A stretch of DNA of 64,000 nt from Salvator merianae (lineage: Eukaryota; Chordata; Lepidosauria; Squamata; Teiidae), in NCBI GenBank assembly GCA_003586115.2, contig QVOM02000029.1:31278625-31342624 (forward strand), in the 5' to 3' direction. The notes under the pieces were generated by a model. That model searched no databases and was not told the origin of the DNA. It was given only the letters and a program-made list of their open reading frames with translations. Shown piece by piece: positions 33,075-45,598 of the stretch (positions are counted from its first letter, which is position 1; every line of letters begins with the position of its first letter). A program made the translations under genes and the position numbers.

Positions 33075-34380
33075 GGAAGACCACCTTTCCACTGTGCAAA
33101 AATCTGCAAAAGATTGCCAGCGTTATCTGCAAGTGTCCCTCACTTTATCAGCTTCATCCACACACCTCTTTTCTTTATGTTTGGAAGATCTGAGCTTTAT
33201 ATTTATTCACTATGGCATTTACAGTTAGAATAAGGGACAGTTTGAAGCACGTGTGATTTCCTATGCATATCCATTTAGAAAATTCAGTGTGACTTACTGT
33301 CAGGTAAGTGTGAACTGGCTTTACCGTCTTGTAGAAGGATGTTGCAAGCAAAAGACTGTTCTTTAAGAAAATAATAGTCATTGGTCAGAGGAGAGGGTTG
33401 ACCATAAAAATAACCAAGACACCATCATCCAACAGGGTTGACCAGGGAGTGGGGCAGGTGTACAGCAATGTGCCAGATGAGGCCACCTCTTGTGTCAGTG
33501 GCCATTCACAGCAATTTAACAGCAGAGCGAGATTTGGTGGTCACCTTGCCCCATTGCCAACTAAAGACCCAACGTTTTGGGTCACGTACAGTATATGCAG
33601 CCTGATGTCCACGTTGACTTCTTGTTCTGTGTTGGCAAAGCCAGCAAGGAAATACATCCTGCAAGAACAGTCTTGCTCAAAGAGATATGGGCAGTGTGAA
33701 GGAGCAGGATGGGACCTAAGACATTTGACCCCAAACCCTGCTGCTTCTGTGTTAGCATCTAGCAAATCAGATTCAACCAACCCCCAAGAACCTTCATTTG
33801 AATAAAGCCCAAGTCAGACTTTAGTTCTCTGATAATGCTCGGCATCCTTTGGAATAATGACTAAGATCCTATTTGTATTCTGAGCCTATGCATTTAGTGA
33901 GTGAGTCTGAACACGTGTGAGCTGCGAGGGTTTATGCCAATTACACTTTGTATGGAAAGCAACAGTAAAGGCCAAGATCCATGACTATCAAATTCATGGT
34001 GGTCATTTTTTATTTAGCCTACAAAAGCACATTTTCTGTAGCAGTAATTGGGCTCACTCAGTTGCAAGGGGTAGAAAAGTTTTGTTAAGTTCCACAGCTC
34101 ACTTTAAACCTACGAAATCAAACTGTTTATGGTCAAAAAACTGGCTGAACAGACAGGTGACCACTTCAAGCTTAATGGCCACAGGTAAATGGTTTTCAGA
34201 TAGAAGGACTGAAAAATGAGGGCATGGATGAAACCTGGATTTTTTTTTCTATGTATGCTTCTGAAAAGCAATGCTAAAAGAACTTCAAGCTAAAAGGAGG
34301 ATTGAGAAGAAGGGCAGACAGACAGCATACATGAAGTGCAATGAATGTCAGTTTTACATTTTAAGTCTTATATGTCAGAC
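33075..34380. other. Unassigned stretch, no gene seen
   Basis: A 135-codon plus frame at 33398-33805 and a 79-codon minus frame across it are the longest here. Neither shows a domain, and the flanks lack convincing splice sites. Confidence 0.35.
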
Positions 34381-34383
34381 AAT

Positions 34384-34851
34384 GGGCGTTTTCGCACTTA
34401 CCATAGTAAAATGTTCTAATTAGCAGGGTTTGGGCCAGTGAGAAGCGTTTGCACCTGTCAGTGCTGAAACACTACGCAAACCAACCAGCTGGGGAAGCAG
34501 TACCACTGGGAGTGCACTAGTGAGGTAGCTGGGTCTGGAACAGCCGATAGGGTCTGGACCCCAAAGTCTGAACCTGGGTTCGAACTGTTGGACTGTGCCT
34601 GTGTGGCTCTGCAAGCCCTGCCCCGTCGCCATTACAAACCAGGAAGTGGTGCGAACGCACCTTTCCTGATCTGCACCTGATCGCACAGGTCAGCTTGGAA
34701 ACTACAGTGTAGTTGACCACAGCTGGTAGGCTTCAGGTGAGTATCAGGTGGGCTTCAGTATTTTTCAAGTCAACTGGGGCTGTTTGCAGGTGCAAATGCT
34801 GCATTCCAGTGAGTGCCCTGGAACATACCACTTGCTAAGTGTGAACAGGCC
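34384..34851. mobile_element. MITE-like element with TTCNCACTTA termini
   Basis: Left end GGGCGTTTTCGCACTTACC; right end in reverse complement GGCCTGTTCACACTTAGC. About 468 bp, non-coding, with a CACTGGGAGTGCACTAGTG inverted motif inside. A GGGTTCGAAC at about 34577 is B-box-like but isolated. Same terminus family as 6366-6755 and 7319-7464. No clear target-site duplication, so the superfamily is open. Confidence 0.6.
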
Positions 34852-35429
34852 TGATTTTTGCTATCTGAGAATCTCCTCTTCCATACAGACAACAAAACCT
34901 ACCAGAAATACAAAACACTGTACAGTACTCATTAGAGAAGCAACATACTTAATTATGTGTGGGGCAAAAAGAGGGAGAGAGGATTTTAAATGTTTACCTA
35001 AGTGCAGAAATACTTTGTCCAGGTTCTGACTGAAGGGCTTGTAGGGTTGATTGCCTTCCATTCCCTGACAGAACACTTGTGTCTTTCAGAGCAAATAACC
35101 CACCAGAATTTGACCAGTGTGGCATATCCCAACAAAATACTGAGAATGTAAGCAGAATCTGCACAGGATGGGAGGATTTGCTGCAAGCGTAGTGCCTGCA
35201 GTTCTTTTCCTTAAATAATAACGTGGAGATGTGCAGTTTGTACACCCTCTTCCCCCCCAGTCACAATTGAAAGTCAGGAAATGGTCCATGCTTGGTTACT
35301 GGGAATACCACTGAGGGGACTATCAAGTCTCCTTGAATGGTAATGGTGGTAGACACAGCCATAAGGGGAGAGCAGTTTAAAGAGCTCCGAGAACTCTTCA
35401 AAAACTCTACTAATAAAGTGCTATAACAG

Positions 35430-35830
35430 TGTTTGCAAGAGTGTTACATAAGAGGAGCCCTGCTGGTTTGGGCCACAGCCCATTTAGTCCAGCATCCTGT
35501 TTCACACAATGGCCCACCAACTGCTTCTGGGCATTCTCAAACAGTATGCAGTTTACAAAAGCAAAACCTTCACCTGCTCTAAACTTCCTGCAGATGGCCA
35601 TTAGAGGCATTCTGCCTGTCTCTCCCACTCTGGAGGCAGCACCTAGGCATCTATTCTAGTACCCATTGATACACCTGGCCTCCATGAATCTGTCCAAACC
35701 ATTCTTAAAGCTATCTGGGCTGATTGCTGTCACCATCTCTTCTGCTGGTAAATTCCATAGATCGATGATGCTTTGGGTGAAAAAATACTTCCCCTTGTTC
35801 GTGTTGCTGGGGAAGAGCACAAAGTTCATG
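35430..35830 (-). mobile_element. CR1/L3-type LINE 3' UTR, antisense
   Basis: On the plus strand TTACATAAGAGGAGCCCTGC, TTTAGTCCAGCATCCTG, CACAATGGCCCACC, GAAATTCC-type and TTCCATAGATCGATGATG landmarks follow the order known for reptile CR1/L3 ends in reverse complement. The right part (about 35690-35830) reaches further upstream than the other copies. A recognisable 400-bp fragment without coding content. Confidence 0.8.
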
Positions 35831-35834
35831 CAGA

Positions 35835-35990
35835 CATTGCACTCTTCCCGCAAATCAAATGCACAACGAGGGGGCAGTGTCATGCAGACATGTCACACTT
35901 ATGGTGCATCGAATGCACCATAAAGGGTGCCATGTGGACCCCACCTTACTTGGTGTGATTGCACCTGCAAAGCAGTGAAGGAAGGGTCAG
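35835..35990. repeat. Short palindromic repeat
   Basis: TTATGGTGCAT and ATGCACCATAA are perfect 11-bp arms at 35899-35909 and 35913-35923 around a 3-base loop. GCAGACAT-type blocks occur before it at 35830-35837 and 35883-35890. Probably a small MITE adjoining the LINE fragment. Confidence 0.5.
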
Positions 35991-36634
35991 TCCCTCAACA
36001 TGCAAGTTAAGAAAAAGTTCAAGTCAGTCAATCTTTCCAGTGGCCATAGACCTGCTCATCAGACAAAAACATTGAACATTAAAAGACTAATATTTAATTC
36101 TTGTAGATAACAATGAGTAAAGGGAGTTACCAGTGTTCAACAAATCATGGTTGCCACAAAGAAAAATAAATACTATGGAATATTGAATTTATATTTTTCT
36201 CCTCTTGAAAATGGGGGTGACTGCTTATTGAGTTTGGAAAGATGGCTCATTGTTTCTTTTGAGCAAGGAGACATTCTTTGAAGCATCTCTGTTCAGGGCA
36301 GCAAAATTGCACCACTCCTGGCACAATCACCATGAGATGCTTTTTGCCAAGTAGAAACACAACAGCAGAAGATGCTTTATTGGGTGCCCTACCCCGTGAG
36401 TGAAGACGTGGCCTTTTGTTTGCTAATAAAAAAAAATCAAATAAAACCATCCAATCATCCTGACAAATGTCTCAGAGTCAGAAAGATTAAAGTGGCTGTG
36501 TTATTGGAATAAAACAAAGACAGTTTAATAGGATGTGTGTTGTTGACTCAATCTCACCTATTATAGGTCAGAGTTGACAAGGGAGGCCTTGTTTTTAACA
36601 TAGTGCATTATAGATTTGAACAGTGTTAGCACAC

Positions 36635-36635
36635 T

Positions 36636-36698
<63 letters not shown>
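36635..36698. repeat. (GT)n(GA)n microsatellite
   Basis: About 10 GT units pass directly into about 20 GA units. The neighbouring protein-like frames come from this tract. Confidence 0.95.
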
Positions 36699-36699
<1 letters not shown>

Positions 36700-36767
36700 C
36701 CACAGGAAAAGCCCAGCTGCCGGCACTGATTTGGAGATTAAACAAATTGCTATGGCATCCTTCGTTA

Positions 36768-37243
36768 CCGTGTTTCCCCGAAAATAAGACTGTGTCTTAT
36801 ATTAATTTTTGCTCCCCAAAATGTGCTAGGTCTTATTTTCAGGGGATGTGTTATATTTCCATTTATTGTAGCAAGAAGGTCTGCCACCTGGTGCGGAATG
36901 GGTGGCAGACGAGCAGGGCGCCCCACCCTGCAGCTGCCTCCTCCTGCTGCCGCCTTGATGACTACCGCGCGCACCGGCGGGCAGGGCGTGCCGGCGTGGC
37001 GAGCGGGTGTGGCGTGCCGGCGTGGCGAGCATGCATGCCGGTGAAACAGCAAACCGGTGGGCGGGCCCAACCCACCGGTGGGCGCCGCCCCCTGACAACG
37101 CCCCGCCTGGGGCGCACCGCCCCCCCCTGCCCCCCCTTGCTATGCCTCTGCGCCTCAGCCATGGAGCAACGCAGCAATGGGCAGCCGAGTGAGTGAGGTG
37201 GGGCCTTATTTTTGGGGTAGGTCCTATTTTCGGGGAAACAGGG
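36768..37243. mobile_element. TA-flanked DNA element with GC-rich core
   Basis: The 23-bp terminal inverted repeats agree at 21 positions and contain GTTTCCCCGAAAATA. The element is bounded on both sides by TA (36766-36767 and 37244-37245), as expected for Tc1/mariner-type target duplication. Length 476 bp, so non-autonomous. The core at about 36890-37190 is strongly CpG-rich. It carries a 20-bp direct repeat (36985-37004 and 37011-37030) and a hairpin with CCGGTGGG arms (37053-37061 and 37071-37079). Long frames across the core are composition artefacts. Superfamily assignment is inferred from the TA flank only. Confidence 0.8.
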
Positions 37244-37249
37244 TATTTA

Positions 37250-39870
37250 TAACTTGTGAGTTACTAGTTCATAGTGATAGTCAAGAATACTCTTAGCTCT
37301 AAAGCATTTAACTCTCAAGGTTTCAAAAACTGCTATAATGGAAGGCTGCACTTTTTTTATATTATTATCATGGTCCTTGAAATTTTAAATCCTGCTTAAC
37401 TAGCCTCATTGAGTTCTCAGCGTAGTTAATTTGAAGTAACCAATCATTCATTAAAAGTTTGAAACGTACTAAAATAGTAAGTGTTCCAAAGCCATGCTGT
37501 CCACGGCCAGATTAATGATAAAATTAAAGCAGCCACATTGTGTATTGGGATACTCTGGTGTGAAACCTCACCCACTGCCTTTCGTTTGTGGTAATGTAAT
37601 TCCAGGCTTCAGAAATGCCATGGATGTGGTTATTCCTGTTTCTTTTGCATCCTTTGGCATGTACACCCAAAAAACCTTAAGGATCAGGCAAATTTTCTCT
37701 CATTATTGTAGTTACAGAGAAATTAAGAAATAGTAAATTCTTCTTTCCTATCCCTCCAATATGACTCCTGCAATGCCATATTTGTCTGAAAATGGCAGAT
37801 TGAAAATAAAACATCTGGCGTTGCTTATCAGAGTGCCGAGGGGCATTCACCCTGCTGAGCAGATTTGTGGATGTCTTTAATACTTGTACGCTTGCACTAT
37901 CAGAGAACAGTCTTCAGAAAAAACGATTTGTCTGTGTAATAGCACATATAATAATAGACTTCCATTGAACAATTACTGCCATGAATGCTTAACAACCTTT
38001 GTTTCTGTCATTCTTTCTTCTTTCCTGACTGGCAGCCCCTTTCTTGGTTGTTTTAGAACCAGCAGCAAATCTAGGAATTCTAGGCAACTATGATTGACCT
38101 GGTGGTTTTTGAGTTGAATGGGTAAGATGAAGAGCTTGTATAGAACTGACCAACAATTTTGAAAATGCTGCTTTGATTAAGAATGGGGCAGCCATGTGAT
38201 ACGGGAGCATGATGACATAGTTCATGTAAATAGAATGCTATTTTGTTTATTTTAATCATGTGATTACTTTGTGGGTTCTATGTGAAACATAAACTTAATG
38301 GAAGGGCATGCTAAAATTTCTCAGATTCATAAAGCAGCAGATAATAATCGGAGGACCTTTAGATGTTTTGGAGACCGCAACTTCCCTCAGCTCTAGCCAA
38401 TATTTAGATCCAGAGGGCACTGAGTTGGGGAAGTCTGTGAGTATAGATACACTAGGGTAAAACCACCCTCTGATGTAGCTAAAGCTGATAGTCCTTACTG
38501 CTATCAAAAGCATGCATTTACAAGCTGTGGTTTCCAATTGCCACCATACTGTTTATGCAAACTCTAAAAATTAGCTTTGAAAGCATAACTGCATGGCAGC
38601 TACCTCCTGGTATGTCTGTCTGCAGGCCACAGTGAAGTTGTGGGCAGTGAAGAGGTAAACATCCTGTGTGTGTCCCACATGATAGCCTGCAGGTATAAAC
38701 CCAGCCTGTATTTTAGTGAATTGCAAAGTTAGAAGTTGCTTGGTGGTGTCTTCCTGGGAATTCTGAAAATAGAAATGGGAGCATTTGTTCAACCCCAGCT
38801 TAAGAAATATGAGTAACATCTCAAACATATGAGTTCTAGCAGATGCTACTGAAGAACCCAGAAGTTACTTTTAAAGCCTTCATGCTGGTTTATATGCCTT
38901 CTTTGTAAAAAATGAGAATTTTAAAGCCACAAGATTAAGCATCAATTTATAAGACACTAGCAAGCATGTAAAATAATTTTAATAATTTAACACTTTGGTG
39001 TTAACTGAGTGCAGAATTTAAGGCAGAACAGTTAAACTTTCATCATAATTGAACATTTGGCTTTTAGGATTGTAGCAACTAATTGTGGCAATAATATGGA
39101 ACAGTTGTTCCAAAGGGACTGGGGCTGGTTATTCTATATTAAAAATCTAAAGTTTTTGTAGCTTTCAAATGCCTGCAAGGAAATTGATGATAATAAAAAT
39201 TTTCTTTTCTAGGCTCCTAGCTACACAGAAACCTTACCACAAGCTTCAAAAATAATTCAAGATGAAATTGCATGAGTTTAGAGTTAAGGAGAGAACATAC
39301 CTGAATGGTTAAAGTGTGTCTAGTGCCCTTGTTCCCAGGACAACCTGTACCCCCTACCACTCCCTGACTGAAACTCCTCCTCCCACTAATTTATTGGTCA
39401 GCTCAACCTGTCAATTGTCAGCAGTCCTCCTCTACCGTCTCAATGCTCTAGTACATTCTGGTGCAAAATTGCAAACTGACAAGCCTAAAGTGAATGCAGA
39501 AATGTACTCCTGCCCAACCCTGCAAATTGAACAACAACAAAAGGTGGACCTAAAAGGCTTGTTCCATCTGGATCCCTTTGAAGGGGTTCCAAAGCACTAG
39601 CTGAACTTATTTTCTTCAGCAGTTTCCTTGTGCTCTTTTCTCTTAAGCTCGCTGCAGAACTGCAGGATCCATCCCAGCTCTCCAATTTTTTATGCTAGCT
39701 TCTCCAGCCAAAGCTCTGTGCACAGGTGCAAACAGGTCACTTTTTTACAACTGTCAAGACCTGGAGTAGCCACAGCACTGTAAATTATTGGTTCCCTCTG
39801 CAAGGGAAAAAAATGAAGCAATGCCCAGTCTCGCTGCTCTGGAACATCCATGTCTGTCCTCTGTAAGTCT
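37250..39870. other. AT-rich unassigned stretch
   Basis: No transposon ends seen. A minus-strand open stretch at 38571-38764, preceded by an acceptor-like TCTATTTTCAG, is discussed as a weak exon candidate. The remainder shows no coding or repeat signal. Confidence 0.35.
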
Positions 39871-39879
39871 GCAATATGG

Positions 39880-40400
39880 GCACGTCTTAAAAAAAAATAT
39901 TGGAAACTCTGCATTGGAGTGCTGGGAAAAGTATTCTGCGAAAAGTGCAGATTCGTTTAAAAGTATTATGCTCTATGTCATTGGGAAAATGAATGGCTAC
40001 TGATCCATTCTTTGTCTCATACATGGTTAGCTCATCACGTTCGTCATTGTAAATATTCAAGATTGGAAGGAGTCGATAATATTCAACATTTTAGATTAAT
40101 TTGGAACCCATACGTAGATGAACTGAATAGAAGATGTTTCATAGATTGGACTGAAAATATATTTTTAAACAGATGGTTAACATAAGAATGGTGTTTAAGG
40201 GTTATAAGATTATGCAACTTTTAAATGAGAAAGGTATATGGGGGGCATGTGGAAGGGGACACTTAGAATAGGGTGTCTTTTTGTTTGTTTTGTTTGTTCT
40301 AGATTTGTGTGTATTGTGCTTTGTTTTGTATATTAGTTTGTAATCTAATCTTTGCGTATACACTAACAGAAAATAATAAAATATATTTTTTAAAAATCGT
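39880..40400 (+). mobile_element. Probable L1-type LINE 3' end, eroded
   Basis: Broken frames include NIQHFRLIWNPYVDEL and FIDWTENIFLNRWL, similar in character to the C-terminus of L1-type ORF2. They are followed by a T/G-rich untranslated part and an AATAAAATATA tail at about 40373-40397. Multiple stops and frame changes. No target-site duplication was found, so the 5' limit is a guess. Confidence 0.4.
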
Positions 40401-40404
40401 GTTC

Positions 40405-43125
40405 TTCATTGTGCTATGCTGAACCCTTGCTGCAGAATTCTCAATTGTTAGCTTTGGTGTATGGGTTAGTGTAGCAGGTTCACTTGCTGCAATTATAATT
40501 TGGCTTTGCAGCACTACTCTGCATTCTTCTAGGCCTACCTCTTCTCTATCCATATCCCTGTTGTCTGACATTAACGATGTACAGTCATCCCTTTCATATC
40601 ATGGTTTTGTGTAACACAGTCTTGCTCTTACGTGGTTGGCAAAATGTGGTTTCTCTTGTTTCATGAAATGATAATTTGTATCCAGTGGAGAGGCCTCGGC
40701 AATACATTCCAGATCAGCTCTTTTACCCAGAGTCAAGTAATGGATAATTGATGTTTTATTGTTGACTGACTGGACATTCAAAAGCAGCACTAGAGCAGTG
40801 GGTCGGTTGGCAGGTATTCCCAAACTCTGCCAGCTGGAAGGCAGACCAGAGGAGTGATCATTTCAATACATCTAACATTCCTTCTCCTAGTCTGGCTCTT
40901 CTGCCTCCCAGCACCATACCTCCCCCTACCCAGCACCCCAGTGACATTTGCTCCCTGTGTCAATACCCCCTTCCCTGCCTTGACACTTTATTCACCCCCC
41001 AATACAGAACACTGTAAATAAATGCACTAAAACAGAATGAAACAAATGGCCCAGTTAAAACAATTTAAGGATTTAAAATCAGTTTAGAAGAAAAAATCCA
41101 CCAACCACACCCCTCCCACGATCCCAAAGTACTGGATCAGGGGGAGTCATCCTTGCCTTCATTCTACCCTAAAGGGGTGGTGAACCATTTGATGCCCACC
41201 CTTTGGTGGCAAACCTGCCACCATAGGCACCCCTTGTTATATAGCCACAGCAGCTGAATTCCTGAGGTCAGGCCCAGGTGTTGCAGGCTGGTTTATCAAG
41301 CTACCCTAAAAGGCCAAATCGTGTGAAGAAGCACCTCCACTTTTGCAGCCAGTGAGATGAAACAGTCCAGCAGGAGCCAGCAGAGGTTTGCAGTGAGAGC
41401 AGGAACCAAGAAGGTGGGCAGTTCAGGTCTCTCATACATTGGACACCACTGGTACAGGTTCTCTCTCTTCCAACATGGCTTCTAAATTGACCACAAGCAG
41501 ATCCCTAAGAGGAAATATGAACCAGCCTAGTCCTTTCTGCATTGCTAGACTGCAAGGAGGTTTTATTGACAGAGAAAAAGAGACGCAGTAAATAGTAAGG
41601 GAGCAAAAAAGTGTTCTGTGGTACATTAAATCACTACTGGAATTTTCAAGAGCAACCTGAGTATTGCTGTAGAACGCTATAAAACTTCTAAGACCTATGA
41701 CCTTCTATTTCATGACTTTATAGTATAGGCTTCATGAAAGTCCCTAGGTACAGCTTCTGAGCCTGCTAGGGATATTCTTTACTGATCTTTCCTTTGTTCA
41801 GTAAGATTTATGTCCAGCAATATTATTTCATATTTTTATATTGATTTTGAAGATTTAAGCCCCAATGGTTGGTCAGAAAAGTCTTTTAAAAAAAGGTTAT
41901 AACAACTGCAGAAATGTAGAGCAAATAATGCAAGCAGCTCCACCAGCTCTACAAAAATACCTGCATCTACACATAAGCCCAGTGTCCATTGGTCTCTAGC
42001 TAATTGTGTGTGGAGGAATATACTGTTTTTCAGACCCAGAGCAATTGACAGTTATGTCAGGATATTAATTACCTAATAATACACTCTAATAAGCACTCTG
42101 AACTGCTCCCCCTTTGGCTGGTGGGAGAAAAAGCTGATTTTTATGTGCCACAATGTGCTTCCTACAGACAAACTCCTATGGTTCTCAGTTGTCTGCCTGA
42201 AGGATGAGGCCCAGCAATGGGCCATTATAAAAATAAGCCAATGTTCAAATGCAATTTGAACAATGTTTACTTTTATTTATTTATTGGATTTATGAGCTGC
42301 AGATTTCCAAAGGCTGCACCATTTACAATATTTTCTGTAGAAATCTACTTCTCCTTTGGGGAGTGTGGTTGACCTTATGAGTGTGAGAACTTGGAATAAA
42401 CAAGGTTTTGCTGATTCATTCCCATACTCTGCTTCCATGTGTATGTTTCAATTATGTTTTATGGCTGCACAGATGTAGCTGCATCCATCAATCTGTATGG
42501 GAATGAAACAGCAAACCCATATTAGTATGGTCTGTGTACCTGATGGATCTTGAACATAAAAGAGAGCGGAAGCAGAAGTAATATGTGAAAGTAAATTTTG
42601 GGGACTGGCCCATTCTTGATATGGCCATAGTACACTTTTCTTCATATCTGAACCAACCTTGTCACTACCATCTTGACAAGCATAATTTTAGGCAAATTTC
42701 TTTGTAAGGTTTTATCTATCTACTAAGTTATGACTAATCCTCGAATCAGGGACTGTTCTGTTTTATCCACTCCTTCTTTTCCCTTGATACATTTCTTCTT
42801 GGGTAGAACCATCTACAGAGCATCTAAATTTTGTTTATTTGTATATTACAGTGATGCCTATAACTAAATTTGAGTTGGTGTCTATGGAGGTGTCATAGAT
42901 TACTTCCACAGTACATCAGAGGCAGGTTCTGCATAGCAACGGAATCTTCTTCACAAAGAAAGATTGCTCCATGAGCAATCTTCATTCAACAGCCGAGCAC
43001 TTCCAGTAACCACAGTGTGCTTTTTGCATGCTTGCCAGTGCTCCATCAAATGGAACACTGAACCAGGGAACTTTTGTTCTGTAGATCACTGTTCCTGCCT
43101 GGAGTCCTTTGTGGTGAGCACAGGA
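40405..43125. other. Unassigned stretch, no gene seen
   Basis: 40574-40650 (ACAGTCATCCCTTTCATATC, then ATGGTTTTG) is faintly reminiscent of Tigger/pogo termini but has no mate. 42960-42982 is a perfect 10-bp-arm hairpin around AAGATTGCTC. No coding frame is supported. Confidence 0.3.
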
Positions 43126-43129
43126 AGTA

Positions 43130-43495
43130 TGGCTGCAGAAGATGAAAAGGGCACCAGACCAGATACGTCTGGACAGTGTGGTCCGGTATACCACTTTGGG
43201 CCTGGGGTCCAAACACTCCAAAGCGGTAAGAATGAAAGTTCCTAGCCCCAGAGCCACCTGGGAACCCATTTCGGTGGCACACTTTAAAATGCGCTGCTGA
43301 AAGGGGTCCCCCCATAGTCTGGAAACCAGGGATGTGTCTTCTGTATGCCTCTGTGTTCTGGATTAGGCTGCACTGGTTTACTGATAATCCCAATCAGACC
43401 TACCTGATCAGGATTATGCTCCATCCAGTGTGCAGACTGATAAGACCCAGAAGCCAACTGCGAGGGCTCCTATTATAGATTAAAGCTAAGTGCAG
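43130..43495. mobile_element. MITE-like element with GGACCCATTTC palindromic core
   Basis: GGGAACCCATTTCGG and CTGAAAGGGGTCCCCC face each other at about 43259-43312, the same core as the perfect hairpin at 12953-13002. The right end GCTAAGTGCAGAAAGG resembles the terminus family CACTTA. Non-coding; left limit uncertain. Confidence 0.5.
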
Positions 43496-43499
43496 AAAG

Positions 43500-43790
43500 G
43501 TGGTTTGAATCGAATCTGGTTGCTATCCAGCAATCAGTACAGTCATTTAAGAGCAGGTAGTAGAATGTGTGCAAACAGGTACCCCACTCAGAAATTTAGC
43601 CAGCACAATTCAGCACTAGTTGCAGCTTCCAGAGCTGATAGTAGAATAGATCCACATAAAGTGGAATACAGTAATCTAGCTGTAGGGTTCCCAGCTCCTG
43701 GAAAACAGTGTTTAAGCTATTCCTGTCCAAGTAGGGTGATAGTTGGTAGACTTACCAAAGCTGATAGTAAGTCCTCCTAAGCTTGGATGT
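43500..43790 (-). mobile_element. Antisense L2-clade fragment (C-terminal region)
   Basis: CAGTACAGTCATTTAAGAGC, TAGTTGCAGCTTCCAGAGC, GTGGAATACAGTAATCTAGC and TGATAGTTGGTAGACTTACC parallel 47380-47590 in order, which is the complement of the QKLQ-VQNAAARLL-coding region and onward. Drift is heavy and no open frame survives. Confidence 0.6.
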
Positions 43791-43794
43791 CATT

Positions 43795-45560
43795 TGGCTC
43801 CCTAGGGATGATGGTAATACTAGAAGTACCCTGAGCTACATACCTGTTCCTTCTGTTCCATCTAGATTAGACATATCTCTCGATTTGTGAACCTGATGAA
43901 GAGAAGGAGAAGAACCTACTAACTACTGTACTGAATCCATATGTAATTCATCTTCAGATGATGCCTTTCTGTTTAGAAAATCTGAATAGGCAAGTGTTGT
44001 AAATATTTCTACACCTGTCTTATAGCCCAGCTGATAACTAAATGTATTAACGAACTTGGAAGAAATTGGTTTTGCCTCCAGATTTTATGGCAGTATAAAA
44101 TATGGCTTTATGGAGATAATTGTTTAGAATCCACTGAATTGCCTGCATTCCCTGTCAATTTCTTAGCAAAGTAAATTGACAGATTTGCAGGTTGTGCAAT
44201 AAAAAGAAGTGCCAAAATCAAAATCTATATCTGGTGTGTATGCAATAACCTGAAAGCTCTATTCTTTATAAGAGAACTGAAGTTTGCAACCTAATGTCAG
44301 ATACAATAAAAATGCTCACATCCTTCTTTGATCCTTATGTCCCCCTGATTACACTTTAGAAAGCAAATGACTGTGTTAGTGTTGATTTAAAAATGAGCAG
44401 CTGTTTTTTTTAAAAAACAAACTCTACCTTACGACTTTTGATTGTAATATAACGGGACTGGTGCGATACCACATTGCAGAGGTTAATAGTGTAGTGGGCA
44501 GCGCCCCGAGCTTCTGCTTACCAAAAGTGGCCCACTAGGTGGCAATAGGAGAAGTAAATAGTAGCCTGATTCATCCTTTTTTAAAATTAACAACATTAAT
44601 GGATGTATATATCGTGTACATTGTTTGGCTCTTTTCCAAGCATGATTTTGTTTGTAGTTCTAAAAGCAGGTATTTGTGGACTAGTTTGATTCTTCTAATA
44701 GAAAACTACAAAGGGTGCTTCCAGTTATGCTGCATTTAAAATGGCAGAGGCCTTTGGTGGGGTAGAGAGCAGCAGGTATTTATCACTTTGCAATAAAAAC
44801 AAGTTGGCCTAGAGGAGCAGGGAAACAAGAACCACTTCTCTGAATGCTGTTGGTCTCAGCAAGTTTCACAAGAAGTCATGCAGCAGAGTAGTTCTTCTTC
44901 CTCTGCACCTCAGAATAACCTCCTTAGGCTACAATATAAAATGATAAATTCCATTTGCTGCTGCTGTTCCAGAGACTGAAAACCTTATAGTTTTGAGGGT
45001 GGTCACTGTGGCAACCTCTCTTGCACTCCCATAACTGCTAATTTTGTTTCCTCTGTTAAGGCATCCTTCAGTGAACAGGTGTGTGTATTATCCACGGAAT
45101 CTACTCTAAAGACCAAACAAATCTAGAAACAGAAACAGAAGCAATTACACTGTATTGCATTCTTTTATTCTTTGCAATTGTTTAGGAGAAAACTATTTTT
45201 CAATATGCTGCTTTAGTATGTATTTTACTCACAAAGACAAGGACCCAGACTTCCATGGTTGGTTGCACTGACGCAGTCGACCCAGGCTGAGTTGCATTGT
45301 GCCCACACTTGATTTAGCATACTTGACTTGACAAGGTAAAAGCATAATCTGTTGACCTGTGTTGGCAGCACTTCTCTTTCTCTTATGCTAATATCCTATT
45401 AATTAAAGAGCAAATGTTATTGCCAGCGTACTCACAAGTGGATAGCAGCAAAACATGGACTTCCTAACTTGCAGGACAGGCATTTCTTATTATCAAAGTA
45501 TTTTTTGTAAACTGCGTTTGGAATTTTAAATAAAGAAATTTGTGTCACTAAAAAGAGAAC

Positions 45561-45598
<38 letters not shown>

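Noticed and set aside
33398..33805. 135-codon plus-strand frame
   Set aside because: No recognised domain, an opposing frame over the same bases, and no convincing splice flanks; consistent with chance.
36639..37196. 185-codon plus-strand frame
   Set aside because: It begins in the GT/GA microsatellite (Cys-Val and Arg-Glu runs) and continues through the GC-rich core of a TA-flanked DNA element; not a protein gene.
40574..40800. Possible Tigger/pogo terminus
   Set aside because: Only a faint resemblance over some 30 bases, without a matching inverted end or TA duplication that I could find.
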